The notes beneath the pieces were generated by a model. It worked only from the letters and a program-made list of their open reading frames with translations. It did no database searches and had not been told where the DNA came from. From NCBI RefSeq assembly GCF_014697355.1, contig NZ_JACJRQ010000025.1, forward strand, positions 62,001-126,000: a stretch of 64,000 nt of DNA. Direction: 5' to 3'. The first letter of the stretch is position 1. Each line of letters begins with the position of its first letter. Positions 1 through 9,028 of this stretch are shown here, piece after piece. Origin of the DNA: Nostoc calcicola FACHB-3891. GTDB lineage: Bacteria > Cyanobacteriota > Cyanobacteriia > Cyanobacteriales > Nostocaceae. The position numbers and the translations under genes were made by a program.

Positions 1-43
1 TGCCTGGTAACACTTGAGTTTCAATGCGTAATGCTGATTGCAT
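1..43 (-). CDS. Partial small protein, cut by the window edge; possible TA partner
   Basis: Only the first 14 codons are visible; they read MQSALRIETQVLPG. A GGGAGAAGG ribosome-binding site at 50-58 supports the ATG at 43. The start resembles short cyanobacterial proteins of the 'RIETxVLPG' type that often lie beside PIN toxins, but this is from memory. It follows the gene at 73-309 by 29 bases on the same strand, so the two are probably co-transcribed. The rest of the protein lies outside the window. Confidence 0.5.
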   Translation of the reverse strand, partial: MQSALRIETQVLPG

Positions 44-72
44 CAAGCCTTCTCCCGATCAAAAGGTCATTA

Positions 73-309
73 CTACTCGTGCAAGATATTGTCTATGAAT
101 TCTTCTCGCTCTTGTTCGGTCATAATATCCCAATTAAGACCGCGTGTTGTACTCAAAGAGCGCATCTGTAGCTCTCCGTAATCAAGTCTATTTTGCCACC
201 AAATATCTTGCTCTGCTTTGATGGCTTGCAATATCATACGTTGTTCTGGAATAGCTAGTTGCTTTACTAATGATATGATTTGCTCAGTATTGAGCTGAAG
301 GCTTGCCAT
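73..309 (-). CDS. Small conserved hypothetical protein, probably part of a toxin-antitoxin-like pair
   Basis: A 78-residue, hydrophilic, helix-rich protein with no domain I can name. The N-terminus (residues 1-35) looks like two amphipathic helices, and the C-terminus is acidic (EQEREEFIDNILHE). Size, charge and a tightly linked second small gene downstream at 1-43 are typical of type II TA operons, but no toxin or antitoxin fold can be proved here. The function is an inference from context. Confidence 0.55.
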   Translation of the reverse strand: MASLQLNTEQIISLVKQLAIPEQRMILQAIKAEQDIWWQNRLDYGELQMRSLSTTRGLNWDIMTEQEREEFIDNILHE

Positions 310-594
310 CTTTGTAGCACCTCTGTTGAGATTTGCAGATATTTTAATTCAGTTAATTTTATGCTGTAACGATCGCACTCCATACAGCAACAAAAGCGAT
401 GTCTAACGAATCTCGGTTTACAATCTCAAGTAGAGCGATCGCTCTCCATTATCAACAAAAACATAAAAGCTGCACATCATTCTACAATCGAGGTGGAGCG
501 ATCGCTCTAAAATTATGTAGCGACTGTCCTGAAAGTCAAGCGATCGCAATTATATTCATTTTTCAACTCTCAAAGGCGGATTGCTTGCAATTAA

Positions 595-882
595 AAGGTC
601 AACGTTGAGCCTCAGAAGGTCAAAGTTGAGCCTCAGAAGGTCAACGTTGAGCCTCAGAAGGTCAACGTTGAGCCTCGGAAGGTCAAAGTTGAGCCTCAGA
701 AGGTCAAAGTTAAGCCTCAGAAGGTCAACGTTGAGCCTCGGAAGGTCAAAGTTGAGCCTCAGAAGGTCAAAGTTGAGCCTCAAAAGGTCAACGTTGAGCC
801 TCAGAAGGTCAAAGTTGAGCCTCAAAAGGTCAACGTTGAGCCTCAGAAGGTCAAAGTTGAGCCTCAAAAGGTCAAAGTTGAG
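595..882. repeat. 21-bp minisatellite, 13 full copies plus one partial copy
   Basis: Consecutive 21-base units begin at 595, 616, 637 and so on to 868. Each starts AAGGTCAA[A/C]GTTGAG and ends CCTC[A/G][A/G]. Variation is almost confined to three positions: A/C at base 9 and A/G at the last two bases. Both strands stay open because the unit is a multiple of three, giving artificial heptapeptides (SLRRSKL on plus, LRLNFDL on minus). HIP1 octamers lie close on both sides (499-506 and 888-895). The rest of 310-1032 holds no convincing gene. Confidence 0.9.
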
Positions 883-1032
883 TTTGAGCGATCGCACTTT
901 TCACTTTGTATAATTCTATGAGTTGGGGCGAACTTATAAATTGCTATCTCTTGCTGTATTTTTGCTATTGTGAGGAGAGGCGATACCTAATAGTGAAACT
1001 CCAGCTTTATAAGATGAGATCGTGGAGTAATA

Positions 1033-1518
1033 TCAATCTTCAAAAAAGATTCGATCGAACAAAGACCTCTTAACTCTAAACTCAATTTCCATAAGTTGTT
1101 GATAAAGTTTATCTAAGCTTTTAATGCTGATTTTGCCATCTTTGCTCAATTTCTTGATAACGGCTAACGTACCTTTGATATTTAAACCAAGTCTTTTGGC
1201 TTCTCTTCTGGCTGTTGAGTCGTCTAGTAAAACATAATCTGTGTTTAACTCAATTGCCAAGGCAATAGCTTCTGATTCTCCTTTGCCTAAGCGTTGATTT
1301 AAACTATTGACAAGGGTTATTAACTTGGATGCTCTGATTTGAAGATTACCAGAGTCAATCAGAGCTTGAATAGTTTGGCTAGATGGATCTGATTTAGCTT
1401 TGATTTCATCTGCAACGGATTGAGGAATGTAGAAATCATCAGGAGAGTCAACAAACTGATTCAAATAGTTTAATTTTGACAAAAAAATCAGGGGTGATGA
1501 ATTAAGAATAATCTGCAT
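1033..1518 (-). CDS. DUF3368 PIN-like toxin of a UPF0175/DUF3368 TA module
   Basis: A 161-residue PIN-like protein. The N-terminal strand (MQIILNSSPLIFLSKL) carries S-P in place of the usual first acidic PIN position, as is common in DUF3368. Further on come the acidic patch GKGESEAIALAIE (about 78-90) and YVLLDDSTARREAKRLGL (about 95-112), which holds the conserved aspartates. PIN proteins are Mg-dependent RNases, and DUF3368 members are predicted toxins. It lies 4 bases after the UPF0175 gene, the standard partner. A second pair of the same type is at 16734-17485 on the other strand. Confidence 0.8.
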   Translation of the reverse strand: MQIILNSSPLIFLSKLNYLNQFVDSPDDFYIPQSVADEIKAKSDPSSQTIQALIDSGNLQIRASKLITLVNSLNQRLGKGESEAIALAIELNTDYVLLDDSTARREAKRLGLNIKGTLAVIKKLSKDGKISIKSLDKLYQQLMEIEFRVKRSLFDRIFFED

Positions 1519-1522
1519 TCAT

Positions 1523-1759
1523 TCACCAGCTTTTTTCTAAAGCAACATCTTCTTCACAGAGATACGAAAACTCAATTCCCATCAAGTCTAGAATCTTGAG
1601 TAATTCTGCTGGTTCTAGCTGCATGACTTCCGCAGCTTTTTTTAAGCTAATTACTTTAGCAATTAAAGCACCGAGTAAAAACAGAAAGTTTTCTTTTTGT
1701 TCGATATTCTGAAATAACTGAATTTCAGAGGCGATCGCTTGAGTCAGTTCTTGATTCAT
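1523..1759 (-). CDS. UPF0175 family antitoxin
   Basis: A 78-residue protein. The central helix-turn-helix-like part (ALIAKVISLKKAAEVMQLEP, about 31-50) is followed by the UPF0175 signature around LMGIEFSYLCEEDVALE. UPF0175 proteins are the DNA-binding antitoxin-like partners of DUF3368 PIN toxins. The toxin gene starts 4 bases downstream, so the two are co-transcribed and probably translationally coupled. Autoregulation is expected from the family, but I do not see a clear operator. Confidence 0.8.
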   Translation of the reverse strand: MNQELTQAIASEIQLFQNIEQKENFLFLLGALIAKVISLKKAAEVMQLEPAELLKILDLMGIEFSYLCEEDVALEKSW

Positions 1760-1896
1760 CGGTAAGTTTATACTAATTTATTGTGGGTGAGATCGTTCTC
1801 CAATTAAACTGGAGTGGAGTAATATCTCTGACGGGCTACGCCTACGCCCCCAGAACACTATTATTTTACCTGGGAACATGAATTTTGCTATTGTGA

Positions 1897-4656
1897 TTAA
1901 AGAAAATCGCGTAAATCTTCTAAACTTTGACGCACAGCAGCAGTATTAGGATGATTTGCGCCTAACCGACGCTCAAAAATATCTAATGCTTGTATGTACA
2001 AAAGTTCCGCTTCGCTGTATCTACCTTGGTCACAGTAGAGTGCCGCTAGGTTCTTGAGACTAATTGCGACATCTGGATGTTCATCTCCCAGCAGCTTGCG
2101 CCTGAGTGCCAAAGCTTCGATGAAAAGGGTTTCTGCTTCGCTGTATCTGCCTTGGTCACGGTAGAGAAACGCTAGGTTGTTGAGACAAGCAGCAACTCCT
2201 TCATGTTCATCTCCCAGCAGCTTGCGCGTCAGTGCCAAAGCTTTGATGTAAAGCGGTTCGGCTTCGCTGTATCTACCTTGGTAGTTGTAGAGTAATGCGA
2301 GGTTGTTGAGGGTTTGTGCGACCAATGGATGTTCATCTCCCAGCAGCTTGTCCGTGAGTGCCAAAGCTTCGATGTAAAGGGGTTCGGCTTCGCTGTATCT
2401 GCCTTGAGAGTCGTAGACTGCTGCTAAGTTATTGAGGGTTTGTGCAACCAATGGATGTTCATATCCTAGCAGCTTGCGGTAGAGTCCCAAAGCTTGGATA
2501 GCAAAGGGTTCGGCTTCGCTGTATCTGCCTTGGGAACGGTAGAGAAACGCTAGGTTGTGGAGGCTTTGTGCGACATCTGGATGTTCTTCTCCTAGCAGCT
2601 TACGCCTGAGTGCCAAAGCCTGCATGTAAAGGGATTCAGCTTCGCTGTATTTTCCTTGGCCATAGTAGACTACCGCTAGGTTGTTGAGGCTAGTGGCGAC
2701 ATCTGGATGTTCTTCTCCCAGTCGCTGACGCCTGAGTGCCAAAGCTTGTTGGTAAAGGGGTTCGGCTTCGCTGTATCTGCCTTGCAAACGGTGGAGTACC
2801 GCTAGGTTGTTGAGGGTTTCTGCGACATCTAGATGTTCTTCTCCCAGCAGCTTACGCCTAAGTGTCAAAGCTTGGATGTAAAGAGGTTCGGCTTCGCTGT
2901 ATCTACCTTGCAAACGGTAGAGTTCTGCAAGGTTGTTGAGGCTAGTGGCGACATCTGGATGTTCTTCTCCCAAGCGTTTTTTAGTAACTTCTAGACACTG
3001 CTGATACCAAGGTTCAGCCTGAGTATATAATCCTTGACCATTGTAAAATCGAGCGTTGCCAACAAATGCCCAAATCAAATCATCATCGCTGATATATTCA
3101 ATGAGATTATTCGCTAGTTCAGCTATATGAGGTATGGCGAAGGAGACGGCGTTGATTTGCTCAAGGGTGGGATCTTGAGGAATATTTTTAGCAACTGCTA
3201 CCATTACCCCGCAAAAACTTCGCTTTAATTCCTCTGCCTGTTGTAAACCTGTAAGCTTATATTGGAAAAACTCCCGCAACAGTGGATGCAATTGGTAAAC
3301 TCCCTCATCTTTGCGCTGAAGTAGATGTAACTGTAACAAATCACGTCTAGCTTTTTTCCAATCTTGAGCCTCATTATTTATTGTTATACACTCTACTAAC
3401 TCCCAAGGAATCGGAGCTAGGGCAAATAAACTCAGAAGACAACCTAAACGTTGAGCATTTTCTCGTAAACGTTTCCAACTTAATTCAAAAGTAGCAGCAA
3501 CACCCAACTCAGCAGTCATTTCTGCTTGAGCTTCATGTAAAGCTAGATTCTTCAAACGCTCCTTTTCCAAGTCTTGGAGCATTTCTGCTAGAGATAACTC
3601 CTCATCACCTAACAAATAACGCCCAACTAATTCCAAACCCAAGGGCAAATATCCCAACCATTTACAAAGCTTTCTTGCAACTAGAGGCTCACATCGGAGT
3701 CGTTCTCTACCAACTATGGATTTTAATAATTGCATTGCTGCTCGTGGTGTCAGCACATCTAAATCTAAGCGCACTATCGGCGGCTGTAATTTCTCCCGTG
3801 TGGTAATTAACTGCTTAAACCTGGCAGGAACAGACTCTAAATAACACCGAACTTCCTCTCGATAGTTAGTGACGTTATCAATTACCAGTAAAACCTCACC
3901 CTTATACCACCTTGAGAGACAATATTGCACTCTCGCAGCTAAATCTAAATCTTCTGGGATGTTCAATTGCAGCTTAGTCACAGCAAACTGCACCAGTTGT
4001 ACCCCCACATCCTGTAACGCAGACAACCAGCAAATCCCGCCTTGATAAGTGACGCGGTGAGAATTGGCATATTGCAAAGCTAACTCTGTTTTCCCGACTC
4101 CAGCCATCCCCGCAATAGCAGCAATGGCTACCTGTTGATTTTCTCGCAACAAACGATGGAGTATTTGCAATTCCGTTTCTCGTCCGACAAATTCCACCAC
4201 GCCACTGAAGGGAATATTCTCGTAACGGGTAGGCGTGGGTTGAGTTTTTTTGCTTTTTTCACGCTGCACGCCAGGTAATTCTTCTCTACGGCTTTGCCAT
4301 TCTGCATCAAATTTCTTTAAGTTCCCATCTTTATCGCCTTTATCACACCAAAGCGTCAGCTTAAAGTGCCAGTCCTCCGAACCTCGCTTGTGTTCGCGCA
4401 AATCTTCCAGAACACCCAAAAACTCAGCAAGTGCTTTCAGTGCTTCTCGAACTTGTTCTTTATCTAAACCACCAAGTCCTGCCAATTCTCTCAAACTTGT
4501 CCTAACAATCACTTCCGTTTCTGACTTCCAGTTAGGCTCATTTTTAAATTGAAATTTCTGGCTCTCTTCTAAACTGTAATCGGTGTAAGCCAAAAACCTC
4601 TCTAACAGCTGCCTTACCCGCGTTTTGACATCATCGCCATAGCTAACACGCACCAT
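1897..4656 (-). CDS. NB-ARC STAND ATPase with nine C-terminal TPRs
   Basis: A 919-residue cytoplasmic signal-transduction ATPase. Residues 1-125 form an N-terminal domain (YGDDVKTRVRQLLERFLAYT...) that recurs, as I remember it, in cyanobacterial STAND proteins. The NB-ARC core holds Walker A GMAGVGKTE (183-191, K189), Walker B VLLVIDNV (255-262), the ITTRE sensor (285-289), a GLPL-like GYLPLGLEL (335-343) and an MHD-like LHPLLREF (456-463). Nine 42-residue kinesin-light-chain-type TPRs fill about 547-919, each with the spacer LLGxEHPxVAxxLNNLA and ending GRYSEAE. In this class ligand binding to the repeats triggers nucleotide-driven oligomerisation. Such proteins can act in defence or regulation; the role here is not shown. 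Confidence 0.9.
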   Translation of the reverse strand: MVRVSYGDDVKTRVRQLLERFLAYTDYSLEESQKFQFKNEPNWKSETEVIVRTSLRELAGLGGLDKEQVREALKALAEFLGVLEDLREHKRGSEDWHFKLTLWCDKGDKDGNLKKFDAEWQSRREELPGVQREKSKKTQPTPTRYENIPFSGVVEFVGRETELQILHRLLRENQQVAIAAIAGMAGVGKTELALQYANSHRVTYQGGICWLSALQDVGVQLVQFAVTKLQLNIPEDLDLAARVQYCLSRWYKGEVLLVIDNVTNYREEVRCYLESVPARFKQLITTREKLQPPIVRLDLDVLTPRAAMQLLKSIVGRERLRCEPLVARKLCKWLGYLPLGLELVGRYLLGDEELSLAEMLQDLEKERLKNLALHEAQAEMTAELGVAATFELSWKRLRENAQRLGCLLSLFALAPIPWELVECITINNEAQDWKKARRDLLQLHLLQRKDEGVYQLHPLLREFFQYKLTGLQQAEELKRSFCGVMVAVAKNIPQDPTLEQINAVSFAIPHIAELANNLIEYISDDDLIWAFVGNARFYNGQGLYTQAEPWYQQCLEVTKKRLGEEHPDVATSLNNLAELYRLQGRYSEAEPLYIQALTLRRKLLGEEHLDVAETLNNLAVLHRLQGRYSEAEPLYQQALALRRQRLGEEHPDVATSLNNLAVVYYGQGKYSEAESLYMQALALRRKLLGEEHPDVAQSLHNLAFLYRSQGRYSEAEPFAIQALGLYRKLLGYEHPLVAQTLNNLAAVYDSQGRYSEAEPLYIEALALTDKLLGDEHPLVAQTLNNLALLYNYQGRYSEAEPLYIKALALTRKLLGDEHEGVAACLNNLAFLYRDQGRYSEAETLFIEALALRRKLLGDEHPDVAISLKNLAALYCDQGRYSEAELLYIQALDIFERRLGANHPNTAAVRQSLEDLRDFL

Positions 4657-4825
4657 AGGTCACTTTTGCTCAAATTTGGATAAAGTTTCGGGAATCCCCA
4701 AACTTAATCTAGCATCCCCAAACTCAAATCTCCGGGTATTCACCCATTACAGCCAACAAATAACTGCATTTGCTTTCACTGACTACCCCAAATTTACCGT
4801 TGCTTCAGTATTCAAGGTGAAACAA

Positions 4826-4999
4826 ATGCAAAAGGCAACGAAATCTATCAATCTTAAAAAGCTGGTGACAGTTTTACTATTTGTAATTCCCTTAATTGCA
4901 GACTTTTTAATCCCAGGTTCGGGTATTTTCATTGAAATTGCCTTTCTAATTTGGGAATTGCTGGAATCAGAGGAGACAGAGGGAGATGATTTGAACTAA
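4826..4999 (+). CDS. 57-residue single-span membrane protein
   Basis: I chose the ATG at 4826 because AAGGTGA lies just upstream (4815-4821); a longer frame from 4676 has no such site and reads through compositionally odd residues. The protein has a basic N-terminus (MQKATKSINLKKLV), one long hydrophobic stretch (about residues 13-43, LLFVIPLIADFLIP) and an acidic tail (ESEETEGDDLN). It is divergent from the NB-ARC gene, with about 170 bases between the two starts. No family is recognised. It could be a small partner of that gene, but this is conjecture. Confidence 0.5.
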   Translation: MQKATKSINLKKLVTVLLFVIPLIADFLIPGSGIFIEIAFLIWELLESEETEGDDLN

Positions 5000-5146
5000 A
5001 AGTGACATTTTGCAATGTTACAAACCCTTATTTTGAACCCTATTTCTTACAATGGTTCAGCGAGATACTACAAATTACTGAATCATTCGTAGAGGTAAGG
5101 GACTGGGGACTTGACAATTTAGATCGTGTGGAAAAGTTCACGTAAA

Positions 5147-5232
5147 ACCTAACCCCCCAGCCCCCTTCCCTTGAAGGGAAGGGGGAGAATTCAAAGCCTC
5201 TCTCTTACAAGGAGAGAGGAATGGAAGTGAGG
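5147..5232. repeat. Cyanobacterial interspersed palindromic repeat
   Basis: The sequence CCCCCTTCCCTT, GAA, then AAGGGAAGGGGG makes a near-perfect GC-rich hairpin at about 5162-5188. It is followed by a second, weaker one (CCTCTCTCTT / AAGGAGAGAGG). Elements of this kind are scattered in many filamentous cyanobacterial genomes. Nothing else is seen in 5000-5330. Confidence 0.65.
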
Positions 5233-5330
5233 TTTTCCAGATCCCGCTGAATTGTCAGACTGGGGACTGGGAAGAATGAATAAAGGTGTACCTAGCTTCC
5301 TAAAAATCAAATATGAGTCCAATAGCAAAA

Positions 5331-5357
5331 AGACGCAAAGAAACTCTTTGCGTCTTT
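5331..5357. terminator. Bidirectional Rho-independent terminator
   Basis: An 11-bp perfect stem (AGACGCAAAGA / TCTTTGCGTCT) with a 3-base loop, flanked by an A-run on the left and T's on the right. It sits between the convergent genes at 4826-4999 and 5407-5892 and can serve both. Confidence 0.75.
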
Positions 5358-5406
5358 GATTTAAAAGTGGACATTCTCCGGGTTGTACTCCACTATTGAC
5401 CGAAAC

Positions 5407-5892
5407 TTACTCGCGCCAGAACCAGGTTAAAAGTACGCCACCTGCCATCAGCTTAATTACTTCCAGTAGCCAATAACCACCGTGTAGTAAATTCATTGTT
5501 GATGGAATAGCAGCAGCAGCTTCAAATAGGTTGAGTTGAATTCCGATGGCGCACATTTGCGGAGTCAAGAAATATGTGTCAAGCAAAGCTACACCCAGCA
5601 GCAGCACAGATATCACAATGCTGCTAATACTCCTTTGGAATTGCGTTTTGCTCAAAACCAGCGCTCCAGTCAATACTACAGCAGCAGATAATAATTCCAT
5701 GCGATTAAAGTTCCAAAAAATCGCATAGCCTGCTGTAGTAAAACCAGCTTGGTTCATCATGCCAGAAACATAAAGGCTAGGCATAATTACCCAATCTAAA
5801 ACTATACTTGCGCTCAGCCAAAAGCCCAAAGTCAAGATGATAGCGGTTTGCCAAATTGGCCGTTTGAATGCAACGTTAGAAATAGCAGTCAT
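5407..5892 (-). CDS. DUF4149-like integral membrane protein
   Basis: From the ATG at 5892 the product is about 161 residues with four predicted membrane spans: TAIILTLGFWLSASIVLDWV, LLSAAVVLTGALVL, IVISVLLLGVALLDTYFL and a C-terminal VIKLMAGGVLLTWFW. The first span with its conserved W/D, and the short loops, resemble DUF4149/copper-resistance D-like four-helix proteins, but the match is from memory. Starts at 5934 or 5958 would add a basic leader; none has a good ribosome-binding site. It is monocistronic, ending at the hairpin at 5331. Confidence 0.6.
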   Translation of the reverse strand: MTAISNVAFKRPIWQTAIILTLGFWLSASIVLDWVIMPSLYVSGMMNQAGFTTAGYAIFWNFNRMELLSAAVVLTGALVLSKTQFQRSISSIVISVLLLGVALLDTYFLTPQMCAIGIQLNLFEAAAAIPSTMNLLHGGYWLLEVIKLMAGGVLLTWFWRE

Positions 5893-6113
5893 AAAATAAT
5901 TGCGTGTGTTGTATTTCTTAGTTTGTAACTTCATCAGCCGTTTGACAAGGAATATCAACTAAGCTTTACATTGATTGGCAATATTAAGGGCGATCGCTCT
6001 TAATTCTTCTCTAAATTACAAGTTTTTTTAAAGATAATTAAGAAATATTAAAAAGGTTTAAAAAGTAATTTTATCTCTCAGAAACACTCAATTTTTGTGT
6101 AGGAATTCGACAC

Positions 6114-6141
6114 GTAGGGGCGTGCAGCTGTACGCCCCTAC
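6114..6141. repeat. 28-bp dispersed palindrome, copy 1
   Basis: The palindrome starts GTAGGGGCGTGCAG and its second half is the reverse complement with one mismatch. It abuts the stop codon of the adenylate cyclase gene and may serve as its terminator. Further copies are at 10657, 38274, 48319 and 51234, with degenerate ones at 57184 and 63543. Confidence 0.85.
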
Positions 6142-8727
6142 TTATTTTTCCTGAAATGTCCAGACTCCTTCATCCCAATCTGACTCTGTTGGGGGTGCTT
6201 GTAACCAATGTTGACAACGCAACAGATGCAACATAGCAGCTTTGTCTTGGTTATCAGCCGCTAAAACTTGAGCAAATTCCGCTCTGGCACGATTAAAATC
6301 GCGTTGGAGGTAATATTTGCGCCCTTTATGATAATGCTCAATCACTTGTAGTTTTTCACTACTAATGGGAGTGGAACGCAAACCCACTAATTCATATATA
6401 GCTACTGGCTCATTTCTGCCTTTGACGCGAATGTAATCTAGTTCTCTCGCCCAAATATTTTCTTGGCATGGTTTAAAAGTGTTATGGCTAATAATAATAT
6501 CGCAACCATACTGTTTACTAACACTTTCTAGTCGGGAACCTAAATTAACACCATCGCCAATGGCTGTAAATTCCATTCGCTTACTAGAGCCGATATTTCC
6601 ACTAATCACTGTATCGGAATTGATGCCAATACCAATGTTGATTTGAGGTTTATTAACTGCATGGCGACGTTGGTTAAAATCATGCAAGCGTTGGCGCATT
6701 TCTACAGATGTTTGCACCGCCATCCAAGCGTGTTCTTCTAAAGGTAAAGGTGAACCAAAAACAGCCATAATGGCATCGCCGATGTATTTATCCAGGGTGC
6801 CTTTATGTTTAAAAACTGCCTCGACCATTGATTCAAAATATTCATTGAGCATACTCACCACTTCTTCTGCTTCCAAGTTTTCCGTCAAAGTGGTGTAGCC
6901 GCGAATATCCGAAAATAGAATTGAAACTTCTTTGCGATCGCCTCCTAGTTTAGCGTCATCCAACTTCAGCAATTCTTCTGCCAATTCCTGGGTCATGTAG
7001 CGGTACATTGTACTTTTGAGCCGCTTTTCATCACTGATATCTTCCATCACCACCAGCGCCCCCCGGACTTGTTCGTGGTCGCTGGCATCAGCAATTGTAT
7101 TAATCGATAAATTAATACTATGCTGTTCAGTACCACCACTTATAAGAGTGCGATCGGGATAATATTGTTGGCGACGTTTCGAGTCTTTTCCATGTAAAGC
7201 ATCCTGACACCATTTGCTAAAGTCGCTTTCTTTAATGGCGATGACATCATTAACTGATTTACCTTCTAAACGGTCTTCTGCTTCTAATCCCAGCAAACGT
7301 TTAGCGCTTTCATTGGCGGCGATAATTAACCCAGATTTATCAGTAGAAACTACTCCATTGGAAAGACTACGAAGAATGTCTCGTTGCATTTGTTCTTGTT
7401 GTTTGACTGTGGCAAACAACTGAGCATTATGTAGGGCTACTCCCGCTTGAATATTGAAAGCTTCCATGAACTCTTCATCGTTGCGGTCAAAACTAGCTTG
7501 GAAGCATTCGGGAGCTTTCGGCCAAAAAGCGGGATCGTAAGCCGGAAAATCCCCAGATTTCTTTTTATTTACTAATTGGGTAACACCGATTAATTCTTGG
7601 TCGGCGTTAAATACTGGCATACAAAGTAAACTACAAGTGCGATAGCCATTTTGCTGGTCGAGTTGTTTGGCTGTCTCCGAGTCGGGATCGTCGTATAAAT
7701 CAAAGGCAATATTTAGCTTTTTCCCAGATGCACCTACTATCCCAGCAAAGCCTTTACCGATGGGGACGCGTAACTCTTTAGTTGAACCATCATCTTGAGT
7801 GATTTTCGTCCACAATTCATGATGCTCGCGGTCTATTAACCATAGTGTACTGCGATCGGCATTCATCAGTTCCTTGGCTTCATCCATCACCCGCTTGAGG
7901 GTATCTTCTAAATCGAGACTACTTTGAGAAAGTGACTTGATTGCTTTCATCAACGCCGCCACAGCTCTTTGTTTTTGGGTAGCTACATAAAAAGAGCGCG
8001 ATGATTCTAAAATCAGTCGAATTGAAGGAGCAAATTCTTGAAATAATTGTTCGTCACCACAGATAAAACCTTTGGTATCAATGCGCTCTGCAAGTGGAGC
8101 ATTAGGATTATTACCAAATTTTAATTTGTTCAGTAATTGTACTACTGCGACTAATTGCCCATGTTCATTTAATAACGGCAAAGCCAGCATCGTGTAAGTG
8201 CGATAGCCAGTTCTTTTTTCTTGTACTTGGGCAAAATGCGATCGCGGATCGTCATAAAAATCAAAAGGAATATTGATAACTTGCTTAAAAGTAGCCACCT
8301 CACCACCGATACCTTTATTGGCGGGGATGCGAATTTCTAAAGAGCGATCGCCCTCCCCCTCAGCCACAATTGACCAGAGTTCTTGTTTTTCTTCATCCAA
8401 TAAAAAGATCGTCGTCCGGTCTGCCCCCAGTAATTCCCCGGTTTTCAAAGTAATCGAATGCAGCATTTCTTGCAAGATAGTTTCAAACCCATTAGAATCC
8501 AGCATCGATAGGGTTTGATGCACAATCTGTAATTTTTGCTCAACATCCTTAACAACCTGTTTAAAAGTATCTTGAGTCAAGGGAGCAAGAAACGTAGAAA
8601 AAGTTCCTTGTCTTGTGGCAAGAGCACCCACAGGAGCAGAATTTGATTGAAATTCGCCGTTTTCTTGGTTATGAACACCAATAATCACATCGGTGGTTTC
8701 CCCACAACTTCCTTGATACACTGACAT
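6142..8727 (-). CDS. cyaB1: Class III adenylate cyclase, GAF-GAF-PAS-cyclase (CyaB1 type)
   Basis: An 861-residue protein that makes cAMP from ATP. GAF-A is about 70-235 and GAF-B about 270-440; each ends with the NKFDE motif (NK..F..DE) of cyclic-nucleotide-binding GAFs. A PAS domain (about 445-570) and the cyclase domain (about 595-780) follow. Metal-binding D607 (FSDIRGYT) and D651 (YIGDAIMAVFG), purine-specifying K647 and T721 (EFTAIGD), and transition-state N728 and R732 are all present. These positions and the length match Anabaena CyaB1, in which cAMP binding to a GAF domain activates the enzyme in a positive loop; CyaB2 is the alternative. A C-terminal TPR-like extension follows (about 795-845). 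It is monocistronic. Confidence 0.93.
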   Translation of the reverse strand: MSVYQGSCGETTDVIIGVHNQENGEFQSNSAPVGALATRQGTFSTFLAPLTQDTFKQVVKDVEQKLQIVHQTLSMLDSNGFETILQEMLHSITLKTGELLGADRTTIFLLDEEKQELWSIVAEGEGDRSLEIRIPANKGIGGEVATFKQVINIPFDFYDDPRSHFAQVQEKRTGYRTYTMLALPLLNEHGQLVAVVQLLNKLKFGNNPNAPLAERIDTKGFICGDEQLFQEFAPSIRLILESSRSFYVATQKQRAVAALMKAIKSLSQSSLDLEDTLKRVMDEAKELMNADRSTLWLIDREHHELWTKITQDDGSTKELRVPIGKGFAGIVGASGKKLNIAFDLYDDPDSETAKQLDQQNGYRTCSLLCMPVFNADQELIGVTQLVNKKKSGDFPAYDPAFWPKAPECFQASFDRNDEEFMEAFNIQAGVALHNAQLFATVKQQEQMQRDILRSLSNGVVSTDKSGLIIAANESAKRLLGLEAEDRLEGKSVNDVIAIKESDFSKWCQDALHGKDSKRRQQYYPDRTLISGGTEQHSINLSINTIADASDHEQVRGALVVMEDISDEKRLKSTMYRYMTQELAEELLKLDDAKLGGDRKEVSILFSDIRGYTTLTENLEAEEVVSMLNEYFESMVEAVFKHKGTLDKYIGDAIMAVFGSPLPLEEHAWMAVQTSVEMRQRLHDFNQRRHAVNKPQINIGIGINSDTVISGNIGSSKRMEFTAIGDGVNLGSRLESVSKQYGCDIIISHNTFKPCQENIWARELDYIRVKGRNEPVAIYELVGLRSTPISSEKLQVIEHYHKGRKYYLQRDFNRARAEFAQVLAADNQDKAAMLHLLRCQHWLQAPPTESDWDEGVWTFQEK

Positions 8728-8877
8728 AATTAGTATTAGATATAACAGGATGAGATGTTAGATTTAACAATGCAATTAAATTTATGTAAGAGGTGCCAAA
8801 AGCAACATTTCATATTATCCATAGTTTAATCGCTTGTTCTGCCAGCGTCATCCTGTCAAGCAAGGGCATGGGGCATT

Positions 8878-9028
8878 GGGAGGTGTGGGAGGTGTGGGAG
8901 GAGGGGGAGGTGTGGGAGGAGGGGGAAGTATAAATTCTCTTTCTCGCCACACTCCCCTATCCCCCCACACCTCCCACACTCCCCCATCCCCCCACACCTC
9001 CCACACTCCCCTATCCCCCCACACCCTC
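8878..9028. repeat. G-rich/C-rich inverted repeat with three 27-bp C-rich units
   Basis: A purine arm of GGGAGGTGT-type units (8878-8926) faces a pyrimidine arm made of three near-identical 27-base units starting at 8948, 8975 and 9002 (each begins CACACTCCCC and ends CACACC). The two arms can pair into a long imperfect hairpin around the spacer 8927-8947. The plus strand has enough GGG runs for a G-quadruplex. The last unit runs into the stop codon of the 9027-9689 gene. Confidence 0.8.

Noticed and set aside
399-608. Frame of 69 codons
   Set aside because: It runs through HIP1 sites into the minisatellite with no start signal.
595-882. CRISPR array
   Set aside because: Units abut without spacers, so it is a tandem repeat, not repeat-spacer structure.
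556-913. Long open frames on both strands over the 21-bp repeats
   Set aside because: They are open only because the unit length is a multiple of three; no ribosome-binding site and no composition like a protein.
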